In this document: positions 10,285 through 19,424 of the stretch, in pieces
How the letters are laid out: each line of letters starts with the position of its first letter
How positions within the stretch are numbered: the first letter of the stretch is position 1
NCBI GenBank assembly: GCA_025728385.1
Contig: JAOBJV010000005.1
Coordinates: 1 to 47,790, forward strand
Direction: 5' to 3'
From: Lightella neohaematopini
GTDB taxonomy: Bacteria > Pseudomonadota > Gammaproteobacteria > Enterobacterales > Enterobacteriaceae
DNA length: 47,790 bases
Translations under genes and position numbers: made by a program
Notes under the pieces: generated by a model
What the model was told of the DNA's origin: nothing
What the model saw: the letters and a program-made list of their open reading frames with translations, nothing else
Database searches by the model: none

Positions 10285-12015
10285 ATGGGTAAAATTAAAA
10301 GAAGAATTAGTAGTATACGTAAATTAATTAACTATTGGAACTATTTGTACTATGTAAAAAATGAACCAATTGTTTCAGACTATGAATATGATCAAGCTAT
10401 AAAAGAACTAATTTTATTAGAAAACTGTAGACCAGATTTAATTACACCAGAATCACCAACTCAAAAAATAAACGTAAATATTAAGAATTTTCGCAACAGT
10501 ATTAATCATATCTCACCAATGTTATCATTTAATAGTATATATAAACATAATGATTTAATAAATTTTGATAATAAAATACGTAATATATTTAAAATTAATC
10601 GTGTTATATATTGTTGTGAACCAAAAATTGATGGAGTAGCTGTAAGTATTTTATATAAAAATGGTAAATTAAAATATGCAGTTACAAGAGGTAATGGTTA
10701 TACTGGAGAAAATGTAACTAATAATATTATTAATATAAGTAGTATTCCATTATCAATAGAAAACAACATTACTAAAATTCCGTCATTATTAGAAATTAGA
10801 GGTGAAGTATTTTTAATTAGAAATAATAAATCTAATTTATTAAATGAACGTAATAATGTAGCTGGAGCATTAAGAAAATCTAATTTAAATGTTTCTGATA
10901 AAAAATTATTAGGTTTTTATTGTTATAGTGCTGATATTATCAGTAAAGAATTTTTTTTTGATTATCATTATAATTTATTACAACATTTAAAATTATATAA
11001 GATACCAATTAGTAAATATATTAGTTGTTTTACTGATACTAAAGACATAATAGAATTTTATAATGATATGTATAAAAAAAAGTCACTACTTAACTTTAGT
11101 ACTGATGGTATAGTAGTTAAAATAAATTCTTTTGCAATGCAAAAAAAATTAGGTATAACTAATAAAATTCATAAATGGGCTATAGCATATAAATTTCCTT
11201 CACATGAGAAAATTACTACTATAAAAAATGTTGTATACCAAGTTGGTAGAACTGGAGTTATTACTCCAGTAGCTAAATTAAATGAGATTAATATTGCTGG
11301 TGCTAGTATAACTAGTGTTAGTTTACATAATTTTAATGAAATAGAAAGATTAGATGTAATGATAAATGATACTGTAATTGTTAGTAGAATAGGTGATGTA
11401 ATACCTAAAATCACTAAAGTATTATTATACAAAAGAAATAACAATGCTATAAGAATAAAGATACCAAATAAGTGTCCTGTGTGTAATTCTACTACTAAAT
11501 ATAATTTTAATAAAACAAAGTTAATTTGTACTGGTAAATTGAGTTGTAACGCTCAATTTACTGAACTAGTTAAACATTTTGTATCAAAAGATGCTATTAA
11601 TATCCCTGGTTTAGGAAATAAACTAATATCTAAATTAATAAGTAATAATATTATATCAAATTTAATAGATATATTTTACTTACAAGAAGTTGATTTAATT
11701 AAAATTAATGGTATAAATTATAAATTAGCGAAAAAAATTATTTATGAAATAAAACAATCTAAAAAAAATATTAATTTACCTAATTTTATATATTCATTAG
11801 GAATAAATGGAGTGGGGATTGTCACATCAATTTTACTATCAAAATTTTACAAAAATATTAATTCATTAATTATTAGTGATATTAAAATATTAATGAAAAT
11901 TAAAGGAGTTGGTTTAAAAACAGCAAAAAATATATATAATTTTTTTCAAGATAAAACTAATTTAGTTATAGTAAAAACTTTGATAAGTAAAAAGGTTGGA
12001 CTAAAAATATTTTAG
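10285..12015 (+). CDS. ligA: NAD-dependent DNA ligase, lacking the BRCT domain
   Basis: Seals nicks during replication and repair using NAD+. The N-terminal Ia domain is present (SDYEYDQAIKEL near 31-42), as is the adenylation site CEPKIDG with K114. The OB-fold follows (VGRTGVITPVA near 320-330). The four zinc cysteines are C397, C400, C415 and C421, and the helix-hairpin-helix region follows to the end. The protein stops at 576 residues (E. coli 671) just after the last HhH motif (IKGVGLKTA), so the C-terminal BRCT domain is absent. The downstream 56 bases carry no BRCT remnant. The core nick-sealing domains are complete, so the gene is probably functional. Confidence 0.95.
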   Translation: MGKIKRRISSIRKLINYWNYLYYVKNEPIVSDYEYDQAIKELILLENCRPDLITPESPTQKINVNIKNFRNSINHISPMLSFNSIYKHNDLINFDNKIRNIFKINRVIYCCEPKIDGVAVSILYKNGKLKYAVTRGNGYTGENVTNNIINISSIPLSIENNITKIPSLLEIRGEVFLIRNNKSNLLNERNNVAGALRKSNLNVSDKKLLGFYCYSADIISKEFFFDYHYNLLQHLKLYKIPISKYISCFTDTKDIIEFYNDMYKKKSLLNFSTDGIVVKINSFAMQKKLGITNKIHKWAIAYKFPSHEKITTIKNVVYQVGRTGVITPVAKLNEINIAGASITSVSLHNFNEIERLDVMINDTVIVSRIGDVIPKITKVLLYKRNNNAIRIKIPNKCPVCNSTTKYNFNKTKLICTGKLSCNAQFTELVKHFVSKDAINIPGLGNKLISKLISNNIISNLIDIFYLQEVDLIKINGINYKLAKKIIYEIKQSKKNINLPNFIYSLGINGVGIVTSILLSKFYKNINSLIISDIKILMKIKGVGLKTAKNIYNFFQDKTNLVIVKTLISKKVGLKIF

Positions 12016-12071
12016 ATAATTAATTATATTTAAAATCATAAATTTTTATAATATTTATTTTTGACCATTAC

Positions 12072-12908
12072 ATGAAAAATAAAAAATTAATTGGTTTTCA
12101 TATTACAACAAAATATGGACTATCTAATGTAGTTTTAATTGCTAACAAATTAAAAATTAAATCGTTTTCATTATTTTTAACGGATACTAATTCAGTAAAT
12201 AAATTTTTAAATATAAAAGAAATTATTAACTTTCGTAATAATTGTAAAAAATATAATTATTCATCTGATCAAATTTTAGTCCATAGTAGTTATTTAATTA
12301 ATTTAGGTCATCCAGCAACTAATGGTATTAATAGATCAAGATACTTATTTTTTAATGAACTATATAAATGTAAACAACTAGGATTAAAATTAATTAATTT
12401 TCATTTAGGTAATCATTTATATAAAATTAATATTGCTAATTGTTTAACTAGAATAGCAGAATCAATTAATTTAGCATTAAATAAATTTGATGATGTTATA
12501 TTAATTATGGAGAATTCTGCTGGACAGGGTAGTAGTGTAGGATTTAATTTTGAACATTTATCTAATATTATTAATATGGTTAATGATAAGAATAGAATTG
12601 GTGTATGTTTAGATACTTGTCATGCTTTTGCAGCTGGTTATGATGTAAGTAATAATTACTACGAAGTATTTAATAAATTTAATAATATTATTGGATTAAA
12701 ATATTTAAAAGCTATTCATTTAAATGATTCAAAAAATAAATGTAATAGTAGAATCGATCGACACGCATCTCTAGGACAAGGGATGATAGGTGTTAAAATG
12801 TTTAAGTGGATTATGTTAAATAATGAATTAAATAAAATTCCTATAATTATAGAAACCCCACCAAAAAATTGGATAAATGAAATATATTGGTTAGAAAATT
12901 TAATTTAA
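12072..12908 (+). CDS. nfo: Endonuclease IV (AP endonuclease)
   Basis: Cleaves DNA 5' to abasic sites in base excision repair, using three zinc ions. 278 residues against 285 in E. coli. AP endonuclease family 2 signatures are present: VHSSYLINLGHP near residues 75-86, MENSAGQGSSVG near 145-156, GVCLDTCHAFAAGYD near 177-191 and the HLNDSKN segment near 216-222. The Glu ligand near the end is in IIIETPP. Following ligA by 56 bases on the same strand, it makes a small DNA-repair pair. Its stop overlaps the lpoB stop on the opposite strand by 4 bases. Confidence 0.96.
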   Translation: MKNKKLIGFHITTKYGLSNVVLIANKLKIKSFSLFLTDTNSVNKFLNIKEIINFRNNCKKYNYSSDQILVHSSYLINLGHPATNGINRSRYLFFNELYKCKQLGLKLINFHLGNHLYKINIANCLTRIAESINLALNKFDDVILIMENSAGQGSSVGFNFEHLSNIINMVNDKNRIGVCLDTCHAFAAGYDVSNNYYEVFNKFNNIIGLKYLKAIHLNDSKNKCNSRIDRHASLGQGMIGVKMFKWIMLNNELNKIPIIIETPPKNWINEIYWLENLI

Positions 12909-13459
12909 AAGTTACTAGACCATACTATTTCTCCTGTTTTAGTATTAAAAATTTGTATTTCTATATTAGGAAAAATGTCATGGTTACTAATAGTGGTGTA
13001 CATTATATATTTGCTATGTAAATAATTACTTAACCATATCGATTTATTTATTGATACCGGTATAGAATTAATTTCACTACCTAATTTACTATAAGCTAAT
13101 TTTAATTGTTGAATACTTACTATTTGCTTTTTATCTAAAAAATTACTTAGTGCCTTTATTAATTCTTCAGTAACATTTTCTATGTTTAAATAATTATTAG
13201 TATTATTAACAATACTGTCGACTAATATTAACTCATTATTTTTAATAATATTTAATTTTGATGATTGTTTAAATATCACTAAAAAGTAATTATACCAATT
13301 ATTAATTTTATTATTAGTTAGATAATCGATATTAGATTTATGATAAAATTTATTTAATTTACTAATATTTAAATTTTTTATCTTACTAAATGAACAGCTA
13401 CTTAGTATAGATAATACCATAGTCATCAATATAGTATTAATTAATAATTTAATTCTCAC
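12905..13459 (-). CDS. lpoB: Penicillin-binding protein activator LpoB, outer-membrane lipoprotein
   Basis: LpoB reaches from the outer membrane to stimulate peptidoglycan synthase PBP1b. The start is a GTG that shares its G with the TAG stop of hinT, suggesting translational coupling. A signal peptide ends in a lipobox with the lipidated Cys near residue 22 (LSSC). The folded domain is recognisable from LVDSIVNNTN near residue 79, through a helical middle, to the C-terminal KTGEIVWSSNF, which closely matches E. coli LpoB (QTGEIIWSG). At 184 residues (E. coli 213) it lacks the long Pro-rich linker. Its place next to hinT agrees with E. coli, where only ycfL lies between. lgt in this window would lipidate it. 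Confidence 0.85.
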   Translation of the reverse strand: MRIKLLINTILMTMVLSILSSCSFSKIKNLNISKLNKFYHKSNIDYLTNNKINNWYNYFLVIFKQSSKLNIIKNNELILVDSIVNNTNNYLNIENVTEELIKALSNFLDKKQIVSIQQLKLAYSKLGSEINSIPVSINKSIWLSNYLHSKYIMYTTISNHDIFPNIEIQIFNTKTGEIVWSSNF

Positions 13460-13803
13460 TATAATATACTACCTAAAGGTTTACCACCTAATAAATGTAT
13501 ATGTAAATGATTAATTTCTTGTCCTCCATGAAAATTACAATTTATAATTAACCTATAACCACTTTTATCTACATGATATTTTTTAGCCATTTTAGTAGCA
13601 ACAATTAATAATTTACCTAATAGAATAGTATCACTGTCGCTAACATCATTTAATGAAGCAATTAACTTATTGGTTACAATTAATATATGTATTGGAGCTT
13701 TCTTATTAATATCATGAAAAGCAGTGACAAAATTATCCTGATATAAGATTTTAGTATTAGTTTTTTTATTTATAATATTCATAAAAACATAATGCTTATT
13801 CAT
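13459..13803 (-). CDS. hinT: HIT-family purine nucleoside phosphoramidase HinT
   Basis: Hydrolyses adenosine phosphoramidates and, in E. coli, lysyl-adenylate made by LysU. 114 residues against 119. The histidine triad reads HLHIHLLGG with H99, H101 and H103; NCNFHGGQEIN precedes it. The ATG at 13803 is used; an in-frame ATG at codon 8 would also leave the family fold intact. It sits 9 bases after ycfH and overlaps lpoB by one base, so ycfH-hinT-lpoB probably form one leftward transcript with tmk and holB. The in vivo substrate here is unknown. Confidence 0.94.
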   Translation of the reverse strand: MNKHYVFMNIINKKTNTKILYQDNFVTAFHDINKKAPIHILIVTNKLIASLNDVSDSDTILLGKLLIVATKMAKKYHVDKSGYRLIINCNFHGGQEINHLHIHLLGGKPLGSIL

Positions 13804-13812
13804 TATAACACT

Positions 13813-14592
13813 CTATATATTAATTTTAAATAATTGTAAAAAATTGTTTAATAATATATTAGATAATTTTTTTAACGAGATATTTTTTATTATTGAAACA
13901 CACTCAATAATATTTTTTAAATAAGCCGGTTGATTATAAGTGCCCCTATATGGTTCAGGAGTTAAATATGGTGAGTCCGTCTCTAGTAATAATTTATTTA
14001 ATGGTACATATTTTAATGTTTCTCTAATTACTTTAGCATTTTTAAATGTTAAAATTCCAGAAAACGATATATAAAAACCAATATCTAGTGCTAAACTAGC
14101 ACATTTAATATCTTCATTAAAACAATGGAATACTCCAGATAATTTATTGTAATTATTTAATATATTTATGATATCTTGAAATGAATTTCTAGTATGTATA
14201 ATAATTGGTTTATTTAATTTTTCTGCTATTAGTATATGATCAATAAATACTTTTTTTTGTATATTCTTTTTTATTAAATTTGTTTCATAAAAAAAATCTA
14301 ATCCTGTTTCCCCAATTGCAATAACATTGTTATTTAGTGATAAATCTAATAATTTATGATAATTATAATTACTATCAATAAATAAGGGATGTACACCACA
14401 AGAAATTAATATATTGTTATAACTTTTATTAATATTAACTAATTCATGAAAATAATTTAATTCAGTACATACCGTTAATAATAGCTTTACATTATTTAAC
14501 TCGGCATTAAGTACTAAATTTTTTAAGTTATAATCTACAATTCCGTTGTAATGGAATTTATCAATGTGACAATGAGAATCAACTAAAAACAT
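13813..14592 (-). CDS. ycfH: TatD-family metal-dependent deoxyribonuclease YcfH
   Basis: Member of the TatD/YcfH amidohydrolase-fold family; a DNase role is known for TatD, while the exact role of YcfH is less clear. 259 residues against 265 in E. coli. Metal-binding and signature motifs are DSHCHID near residues 5-11, the IGETGLDFF segment with its metal-bridging Glu near 92-100, IIIHTR near 130-135, GVFHCF near 153-158, and LETDSPYLTPEPYRG near 204-218. Its place just after holB matches the E. coli tmk-holB-ycfH order, which supports YcfH over TatD or YjjV. Confidence 0.93.
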   Translation of the reverse strand: MFLVDSHCHIDKFHYNGIVDYNLKNLVLNAELNNVKLLLTVCTELNYFHELVNINKSYNNILISCGVHPLFIDSNYNYHKLLDLSLNNNVIAIGETGLDFFYETNLIKKNIQKKVFIDHILIAEKLNKPIIIHTRNSFQDIINILNNYNKLSGVFHCFNEDIKCASLALDIGFYISFSGILTFKNAKVIRETLKYVPLNKLLLETDSPYLTPEPYRGTYNQPAYLKNIIECVSIIKNISLKKLSNILLNNFLQLFKINI

Positions 14593-14601
14593 AATTTAAA
14601 A

Positions 14602-15576
14602 TTACCAATTAACTAAAAGATGTAATATTAATAATTCACGATTTATATTATTTTTATAATTTAAATAATACCAACAATTAATTAAGTTACTCCATAATTT
14701 ATATATTTTATAGATGTTATTCATATATAAAAAACTCTTGATTTTATTAATAGAATCAAGATTTACTAAAAATAATTCGCTAGTATTTTTCATTAACTTA
14801 ATAATATCACTAATAAACGTAATTAACAAATATATTATTTCGTTCTTATTAGAGTTTAAAATAGGTAATAATAATAACATATCATCTTTTAATAAAGCAT
14901 TATTTACTTGATTAAGTAATATATATCTACTATTCCATAATTTAGATTTTAGTAATAATATTGCATTAATAGGACTACCATTACAAATACGTAGAGAAGT
15001 ACGAAGAATAATTTCCTTGTTATGAATAACAGTTTGTAGCCATTTAATACTATAATTTTCATTAGGAATTTGCATATTCCAACAAATACATCTACTTCTT
15101 ATTGTCATAGGTACAATTGAAATATTATTACATGACAAAATAAAATATGTCATTGATGGTGGATATTCTATAACTTTTAATAATGTACTAATTGTTTGAT
15201 ATGTTAATTTTTCAATGTTAGTAATATATATAACTTTTACTTGTTTAAAACTAAGTTTGTTAATATTAATAATAATATCTCTAATCTTTTGTATATTTAA
15301 CGTTAAATAGTTTAATTTATAATAGTACGGATAATTGTTATTAGACATTAATATACAATTATTGCATGTATTACAAGATTTATAGTAATTACTATTTTGA
15401 CATATTAGTCTACGACTAACTGCATAACAAAGTAAATTATTACTATTATCATTGATCGAATTATATATAATTATCGCACTATATTTATTTTTATTATAAA
15501 AGTTAATAATTTTCTTATATTGGTTATTTAACCAAGGATACCAAGTAAAATTACTTACATTATTTTCATAAGCCAT
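14602..15576 (-). CDS. holB: DNA polymerase III subunit delta prime
   Basis: Delta-prime subunit of the clamp loader, the stator that helps open and place the beta clamp. 324 residues against 334 in E. coli. The diagnostic zinc-binding cysteines are C59, C68, C71 and C74, with the same 9-3-3 spacing as E. coli. VIYITNIEKLTYQTISTLLK near 112-131 corresponds to the AAA+ sensor region, and the protein lacks a functional Walker A as the family does. The C-terminal collar domain is poorly conserved. It overlaps the 3' end of tmk by 22 bases, an arrangement also known in enterobacteria. holA, the delta subunit, is in this window as well. Confidence 0.92.
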   Translation of the reverse strand: MAYENNVSNFTWYPWLNNQYKKIINFYNKNKYSAIIIYNSINDNSNNLLCYAVSRRLICQNSNYYKSCNTCNNCILMSNNNYPYYYKLNYLTLNIQKIRDIIININKLSFKQVKVIYITNIEKLTYQTISTLLKVIEYPPSMTYFILSCNNISIVPMTIRSRCICWNMQIPNENYSIKWLQTVIHNKEIILRTSLRICNGSPINAILLLKSKLWNSRYILLNQVNNALLKDDMLLLLPILNSNKNEIIYLLITFISDIIKLMKNTSELFLVNLDSINKIKSFLYMNNIYKIYKLWSNLINCWYYLNYKNNINRELLILHLLVNW

Positions 15577-16205
15577 TTTGATATATAATAGTTAATTTCT
15601 TGATTTACTATAGATAAAGACTGATTAGCATTAATACAAATAATATTTTTATTAAATCTAACCAATTTTTTATAATAATTATACACACGATAGAAAAAAT
15701 TTAGTGATTCATTTTCTATACGATCTAACCTAGTATTATTATTTTTTATTCTATTTAAACCAGTTTTAGGTAATACATCTAAAAATATAGTTAAATCTGG
15801 ATAAACTCCATGTAATATTATATTGTCCAAAAACTTTAATATTTGATTATTAATACATCTACCACCACTTTGGTATGCATAAGAAGAAAGATAATATCTA
15901 TCACTAATAATCCAGTAATTTTTTTTTAATTTAGGTTTAATAAACTTTTCGATTAACTGAACTCTAGCAGCATATAACATAAATAATTCTGCATAATTAG
16001 TAGGTTCATCAATATTATAATTAAACTTACCAGTAATAAGCAATCTTAGTACTTCGGATAATGGTGTTCCACCAGGATCACGAACAATATTAACATTCAT
16101 TATACCATAATAACGTAATATTTTTAATATTTGTTTAGTAGCACTAGTTTTACCAGCTCCATCTAATCCTTCTACTACTATGAACTTTCCATTATAAATA
16201 CTCAT
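15555..16205 (-). CDS. tmk: Thymidylate kinase
   Basis: Phosphorylates dTMP to dTDP, essential for dTTP supply. 216 residues (E. coli 213). The P-loop GLDGAGKT is at 13-20, IVRDPGGTPLSE near 40-51 is the DRP-type substrate segment, and DRYYLSSYAYQ near 97-107 carries the conserved DRY. DVLPKTGLNRI near 133-143 leads into the LID region. It is the first gene of the leftward run tmk-holB-ycfH-hinT-lpoB. In E. coli mltG (yceG) lies between pabC and tmk; here that interval is a 314-base spacer without a recognisable gene. Confidence 0.95.
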   Translation of the reverse strand: MSIYNGKFIVVEGLDGAGKTSATKQILKILRYYGIMNVNIVRDPGGTPLSEVLRLLITGKFNYNIDEPTNYAELFMLYAARVQLIEKFIKPKLKKNYWIISDRYYLSSYAYQSGGRCINNQILKFLDNIILHGVYPDLTIFLDVLPKTGLNRIKNNNTRLDRIENESLNFFYRVYNYYKKLVRFNKNIICINANQSLSIVNQEINYYISKWLMKIM

Positions 16206-16519
16206 ATTAATATATTTAATAATTTATTTTTTAATCTAAAAATTAATCAAAATAAATATACTAAGCATCATTAATTTTTATGTTAATGGTAATTTTTTAA
16301 TAAAATATCTTATAGTTTGTAAATCAACATTTATATAATACTTTAAATAATTTATAATATTATAATTATTTATATTTTTAATTTTGGGTGAAGTTTAAAT
16401 TTTTAATATATTATATTACTAACTAATTATACTTCATATAATTAAATTTAAAAAAGTTATATTTAATATAAGCTAAAATATATAAATAAAATATTAATAA
16501 ATAATAAAAAATTTAATTT
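16206..16519. other. 314-base spacer where E. coli has mltG; no recognisable gene
   Basis: Almost pure A/T between pabC and tmk. In the E. coli order pabC-mltG-tmk this is the place of mltG, the lytic transglycosylase, so it is probably a shrunken deletion scar. On the minus strand a short open stretch (roughly 16400-16281) reads without stops and ends in VDLQTIRYFIKKLPLT, but I could not match it to MltG or anything else. It may also hold the promoter of tmk. No hairpin or consensus promoter stands out. Confidence 0.4.
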
Positions 16520-17335
16520 CTACATAAAATTAATACTAGTAAAATATTCCACTAAAATTTTAAATAACGTTTTTTTATGAAAAAAATAATTAATAATATT
16601 ATTTACTGATATAACTAATATTAAAGAATTAGTAATAAATACTTCTTCTGCAGTAATTATTTCTTCTAAAGAAACAGAAACTTCTTTTAACATATAATTG
16701 AATTTTGGTAATAATGAGATGATTAATTTTCTCATAATACCAGAAACACCAGCGTAAGTAAGTAATGGTGTATAAATTATATTTCCTTTACGCCAAAATA
16801 TGTTAGCATTACAACATTCTATGATATTTTTATTTATATCTAAAACTACTACTTCATCAACATTAACACTTTTTATATATGAAGATATCAATAATTGTTC
16901 TAATCTATTAGTATGTTTTAATCCAGCTAATAGAGTATTATGAGATAATTTTATTGGACTAATACCTAAAGTTATGCCATTTAAACACCATGTATTATAA
17001 TATTTTGGTATTTTAGTAAAAGAAAGAATATACAGTAACTTCCGATTATTAGTATTAATTATAAAATCTTTACTTATAATGTTACTTATAAGTATTTTAA
17101 CAATACCATTATCTTTATTATTACTAAAATTTAATATATCCTGATAAGCAATATCAGGATCAAATGTATAAAATAATAATTTTTCTGCAGTATAAATTAA
17201 TCTATTAATATGCCAATCTAATAATAATAGCTTACCATTAACTAACTTAATAGTTGTAAAAAAACCATCACCAAATTTTAAATAACGACTATTTGGTACA
17301 GGATAACGATATTCAATACCATTAATAAAATACAT
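16520..17335 (-). CDS. pabC: Aminodeoxychorismate lyase
   Basis: PLP enzyme releasing pyruvate from 4-amino-4-deoxychorismate to give p-aminobenzoate for folate. 271 residues against 269 in E. coli. The likely Schiff-base lysine is K140 in LLAGLKHTNRLEQL. FGDGFFTTIK near 21-30, the ECCNANIFWRKGNIIYTP segment near 172-189, and AGVSGIMR near 195-202 are typical of class IV aminotransferase-fold lyases. It is upstream of tmk and 103 bases downstream of acpP, as in the E. coli cluster minus fabF. With pabB it completes the chorismate-to-PABA branch, apart from PabA, which is not seen here. Confidence 0.94.
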   Translation of the reverse strand: MYFINGIEYRYPVPNSRYLKFGDGFFTTIKLVNGKLLLLDWHINRLIYTAEKLLFYTFDPDIAYQDILNFSNNKDNGIVKILISNIISKDFIINTNNRKLLYILSFTKIPKYYNTWCLNGITLGISPIKLSHNTLLAGLKHTNRLEQLLISSYIKSVNVDEVVVLDINKNIIECCNANIFWRKGNIIYTPLLTYAGVSGIMRKLIISLLPKFNYMLKEVSVSLEEIITAEEVFITNSLILVISVNNIINYFFHKKTLFKILVEYFTSINFM

Positions 17336-17438
17336 TAGATGTAACTATAAAAATAAATTATGTAAAATAAATATTACTTTTATTAATTACATACTAAAGT
17401 ATTTTATCAAAAAAATATTTTTCATGAGTAGTAACAGT

Positions 17439-17678
17439 TTACTCATTAGTATGCGATTGAATAAAATCTATTGCTGCTTGCACAGTAGTAATTTTTTCTG
17501 CTTCTTCATCAGGAATTTCTATATTAAACTCTTCTTCTAGAGCCATAACTAGTTCTACAGTATCTAATGAATCAGCTCCTAGATCATCAACAAACGATGA
17601 ACTATTAATTATATCTTCTTTTTTTATACTTAATTGTTCAGCTATAATACTTTTAACACGTTCTTCAATATTATTCAT
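17439..17678 (-). CDS. acpP: Acyl carrier protein
   Basis: Carries growing acyl chains on a 4'-phosphopantetheine arm. 79 residues, highly conserved and clearly less A/T-drifted at the protein level than its neighbours. The phosphopantetheine attachment serine is S37 in GADSLDTVELVMALEEEF, and the protein is strongly acidic. A clear Shine-Dalgarno sequence (AGGAG) lies 8 bases before the ATG, one of the best in the window, consistent with high expression. It lies between fabG and pabC. It also supplies acyl-ACP for biotin (BioC route) and lipoate (LipB). Confidence 0.98.
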   Translation of the reverse strand: MNNIEERVKSIIAEQLSIKKEDIINSSSFVDDLGADSLDTVELVMALEEEFNIEIPDEEAEKITTVQAAIDFIQSHTNE

Positions 17679-17695
17679 AATATTAACTCCTATAT
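17679..17695 (-). promoter_or_regulatory. Strong ribosome binding site of acpP
   Basis: On the minus strand the sequence TAGGAGTTAATATT directly precedes the acpP ATG. AGGAG with 8 to 9 bases of spacing is close to the anti-Shine-Dalgarno optimum, whereas most genes in this window have no such match. Confidence 0.75.
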
Positions 17696-17734
17696 TTTAT
17701 AAAATTTAATGTAAACTAATAATCTATAACTCTA

Positions 17735-18469
17735 TTATATCATATACATACCACCATTTACATTAATAGTTTCTCCAGTAATATAAGATGAATTATTAGA
17801 AGATAAAAATAAAACGACATGTGCAATGTCTTCTGGAGTACCAAAGCGATTTAAAGGAATTTTAGATAAAATATAACTTTTTTGTTTATCATTTAAATTT
17901 TTTGTCATATCTGTCATAATAAATCCTGGTGATATTACATTAACTGTAATATTATATCTTGCTAATTCTTTAGCTAAAGATTTACTAAATCCTATTATAC
18001 CTGATTTTGTAGTTGCATAATTTACTTGTCCAATATTACCAATGCTACCTACAACTGAACTTATGTTAATTATTCTACCAAATTTATTAGTTATCATACG
18101 TTTTACTATAGCTTTAGTAATATGAAATATTGATGTTAAATTAACATTAATTACTGATTGCCAAAATTTACTTGACATACGTACAAATAAACTATCATTG
18201 GTAATACCAGCATTATTTATTAATACATCTATGTTACTAAACTCATTAAATAAATTACTTAAAAAATTATCAATACTATTAAGATCAGATAAATCTAATA
18301 TCTTACCTATTATATTAGATTTTGAACAATTATTAATAGCTTTTAATCCATATTTATTAGTTGATGTACCAATTACTATAAAACCATTTAATGATAATAA
18401 TCTTGCTATAGCAAAACCAATGCCTCTACTAGCTCCTGTTACTAATGCTATTTTAGTATTATTATTCAT
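17735..18469 (-). CDS. fabG: 3-oxoacyl-[acyl-carrier-protein] reductase
   Basis: NADPH-dependent reduction of 3-ketoacyl-ACP in fatty acid elongation; it also serves the pimeloyl-ACP route to biotin. 244 residues, identical in length to E. coli FabG. Short-chain dehydrogenase motifs are TGASRGIG near 11-18, NNAG at 85-88, and the catalytic triad S138, Y151 and K155 (YATTK), at the same numbers as E. coli. It ends with TGETINVNGGMYM. It is 7 bases downstream of fabD and 56 bases upstream of acpP. Confidence 0.97.
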   Translation of the reverse strand: MNNNTKIALVTGASRGIGFAIARLLSLNGFIVIGTSTNKYGLKAINNCSKSNIIGKILDLSDLNSIDNFLSNLFNEFSNIDVLINNAGITNDSLFVRMSSKFWQSVINVNLTSIFHITKAIVKRMITNKFGRIINISSVVGSIGNIGQVNYATTKSGIIGFSKSLAKELARYNITVNVISPGFIMTDMTKNLNDKQKSYILSKIPLNRFGTPEDIAHVVLFLSSNNSSYITGETINVNGGMYMI

Positions 18470-18476
18470 AGTTAAT

Positions 18477-19421
18477 TTATATACTAACTTCTTTTGCCAA
18501 CTTTACTAATGATTTAGCACTATTTATACTAACACAAAATACATTATTACAAGTTATATTAATATTAAATTTAGTAAGTATATTAATAGGACTAATTTCT
18601 ATTATTTTATTAATTTTAATTACTTTTACAATATAATTAATTATTTTAATCCAATTTACTGGATAATATAATTGTTTAGTTAATAACTCAAATATTTTTT
18701 TATTACAATTATTTATATTATTAGTTGTGTTATGAACAATAGGTATTGTAAAATTATTAAATTTAATTTTTTCCAAATACTTTTTAAAGATTTTTGCTGC
18801 TGGTTTCATTAAAATACAATGAGATGGAATGCTAATAGGTAGTATTTTTGTATATTTAGCACCAAGCTTTTTACATATTAATTCAGTACGTAATACTGCT
18901 GATTTGTGTCCAGAAATAACAATTTGATCGTACGAATTGTAATTTGATATAACTACTATTTGAGTTTCTGCTGCTTGTTTACATGCATAATTAATTTGAT
19001 TTTTATTTAAACCAATAACAGCTAACATAATTCCATCATTATTAGATATAATTTTTTGCATTAATTTACCTCTAAAATATACTATTCTTAACGCCAAACT
19101 AAAATCTAAACAACCATTACATACTAAAGCTGTATATTCTCCTAAACTATGCCCTGCAACTACTATTGGTTTTATTTTACAAATACTATTCCATATTCGC
19201 CATATAGATATACAACTTGTTAATATAATTGGTTGAGTTAAATAAGTTTTATTTAATTCTTCAATTGGACCATAATTTAACAAGTACCATAAATCATAAT
19301 TTAATACTGTTGACGCTTCAATGAAAGTATTTCTTATTAATGGAAAAAATTCACTAAATTTATTTAACATTCCGATAGATTGTATTCCTTGTCCAGGAAA
19401 AACTAAAGCAATATTGTTCAT
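18477..19421 (-). CDS. fabD: Malonyl-CoA:ACP transacylase
   Basis: Loads malonate onto ACP for fatty acid synthesis. 314 residues against 309 in E. coli. The nucleophile is S92 in GHSLGEY, H201 in IPSHCILM completes the dyad, and QGIQSIGM near 11-18 is the N-terminal signature (Q11). The C-terminal region is Asn/Ile/Lys-rich and drifted, but no catalytic residue is missing. It lies 3 bases downstream of fabH and 7 upstream of fabG, so the genes are almost certainly cotranscribed. Confidence 0.96.
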   Translation of the reverse strand: MNNIALVFPGQGIQSIGMLNKFSEFFPLIRNTFIEASTVLNYDLWYLLNYGPIEELNKTYLTQPIILTSCISIWRIWNSICKIKPIVVAGHSLGEYTALVCNGCLDFSLALRIVYFRGKLMQKIISNNDGIMLAVIGLNKNQINYACKQAAETQIVVISNYNSYDQIVISGHKSAVLRTELICKKLGAKYTKILPISIPSHCILMKPAAKIFKKYLEKIKFNNFTIPIVHNTTNNINNCNKKIFELLTKQLYYPVNWIKIINYIVKVIKINKIIEISPINILTKFNINITCNNVFCVSINSAKSLVKLAKEVSI

Positions 19422-19424
19422 AAG

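Noticed and set aside
11169..11444. 91-codon open frame antisense to ligA
   Set aside because: Shadow of a conserved gene; low-complexity Ile/Leu/Thr protein with no start signal. The similar frames at 3532, 14714, 18198, 19453, 24061, 27275, 28463, 36730, 41747 and 46219 were dropped for the same reason.
16206..16519. mltG remnant
   Set aside because: The position fits, but the readable peptide does not match MltG motifs, so only a spacer is reported.
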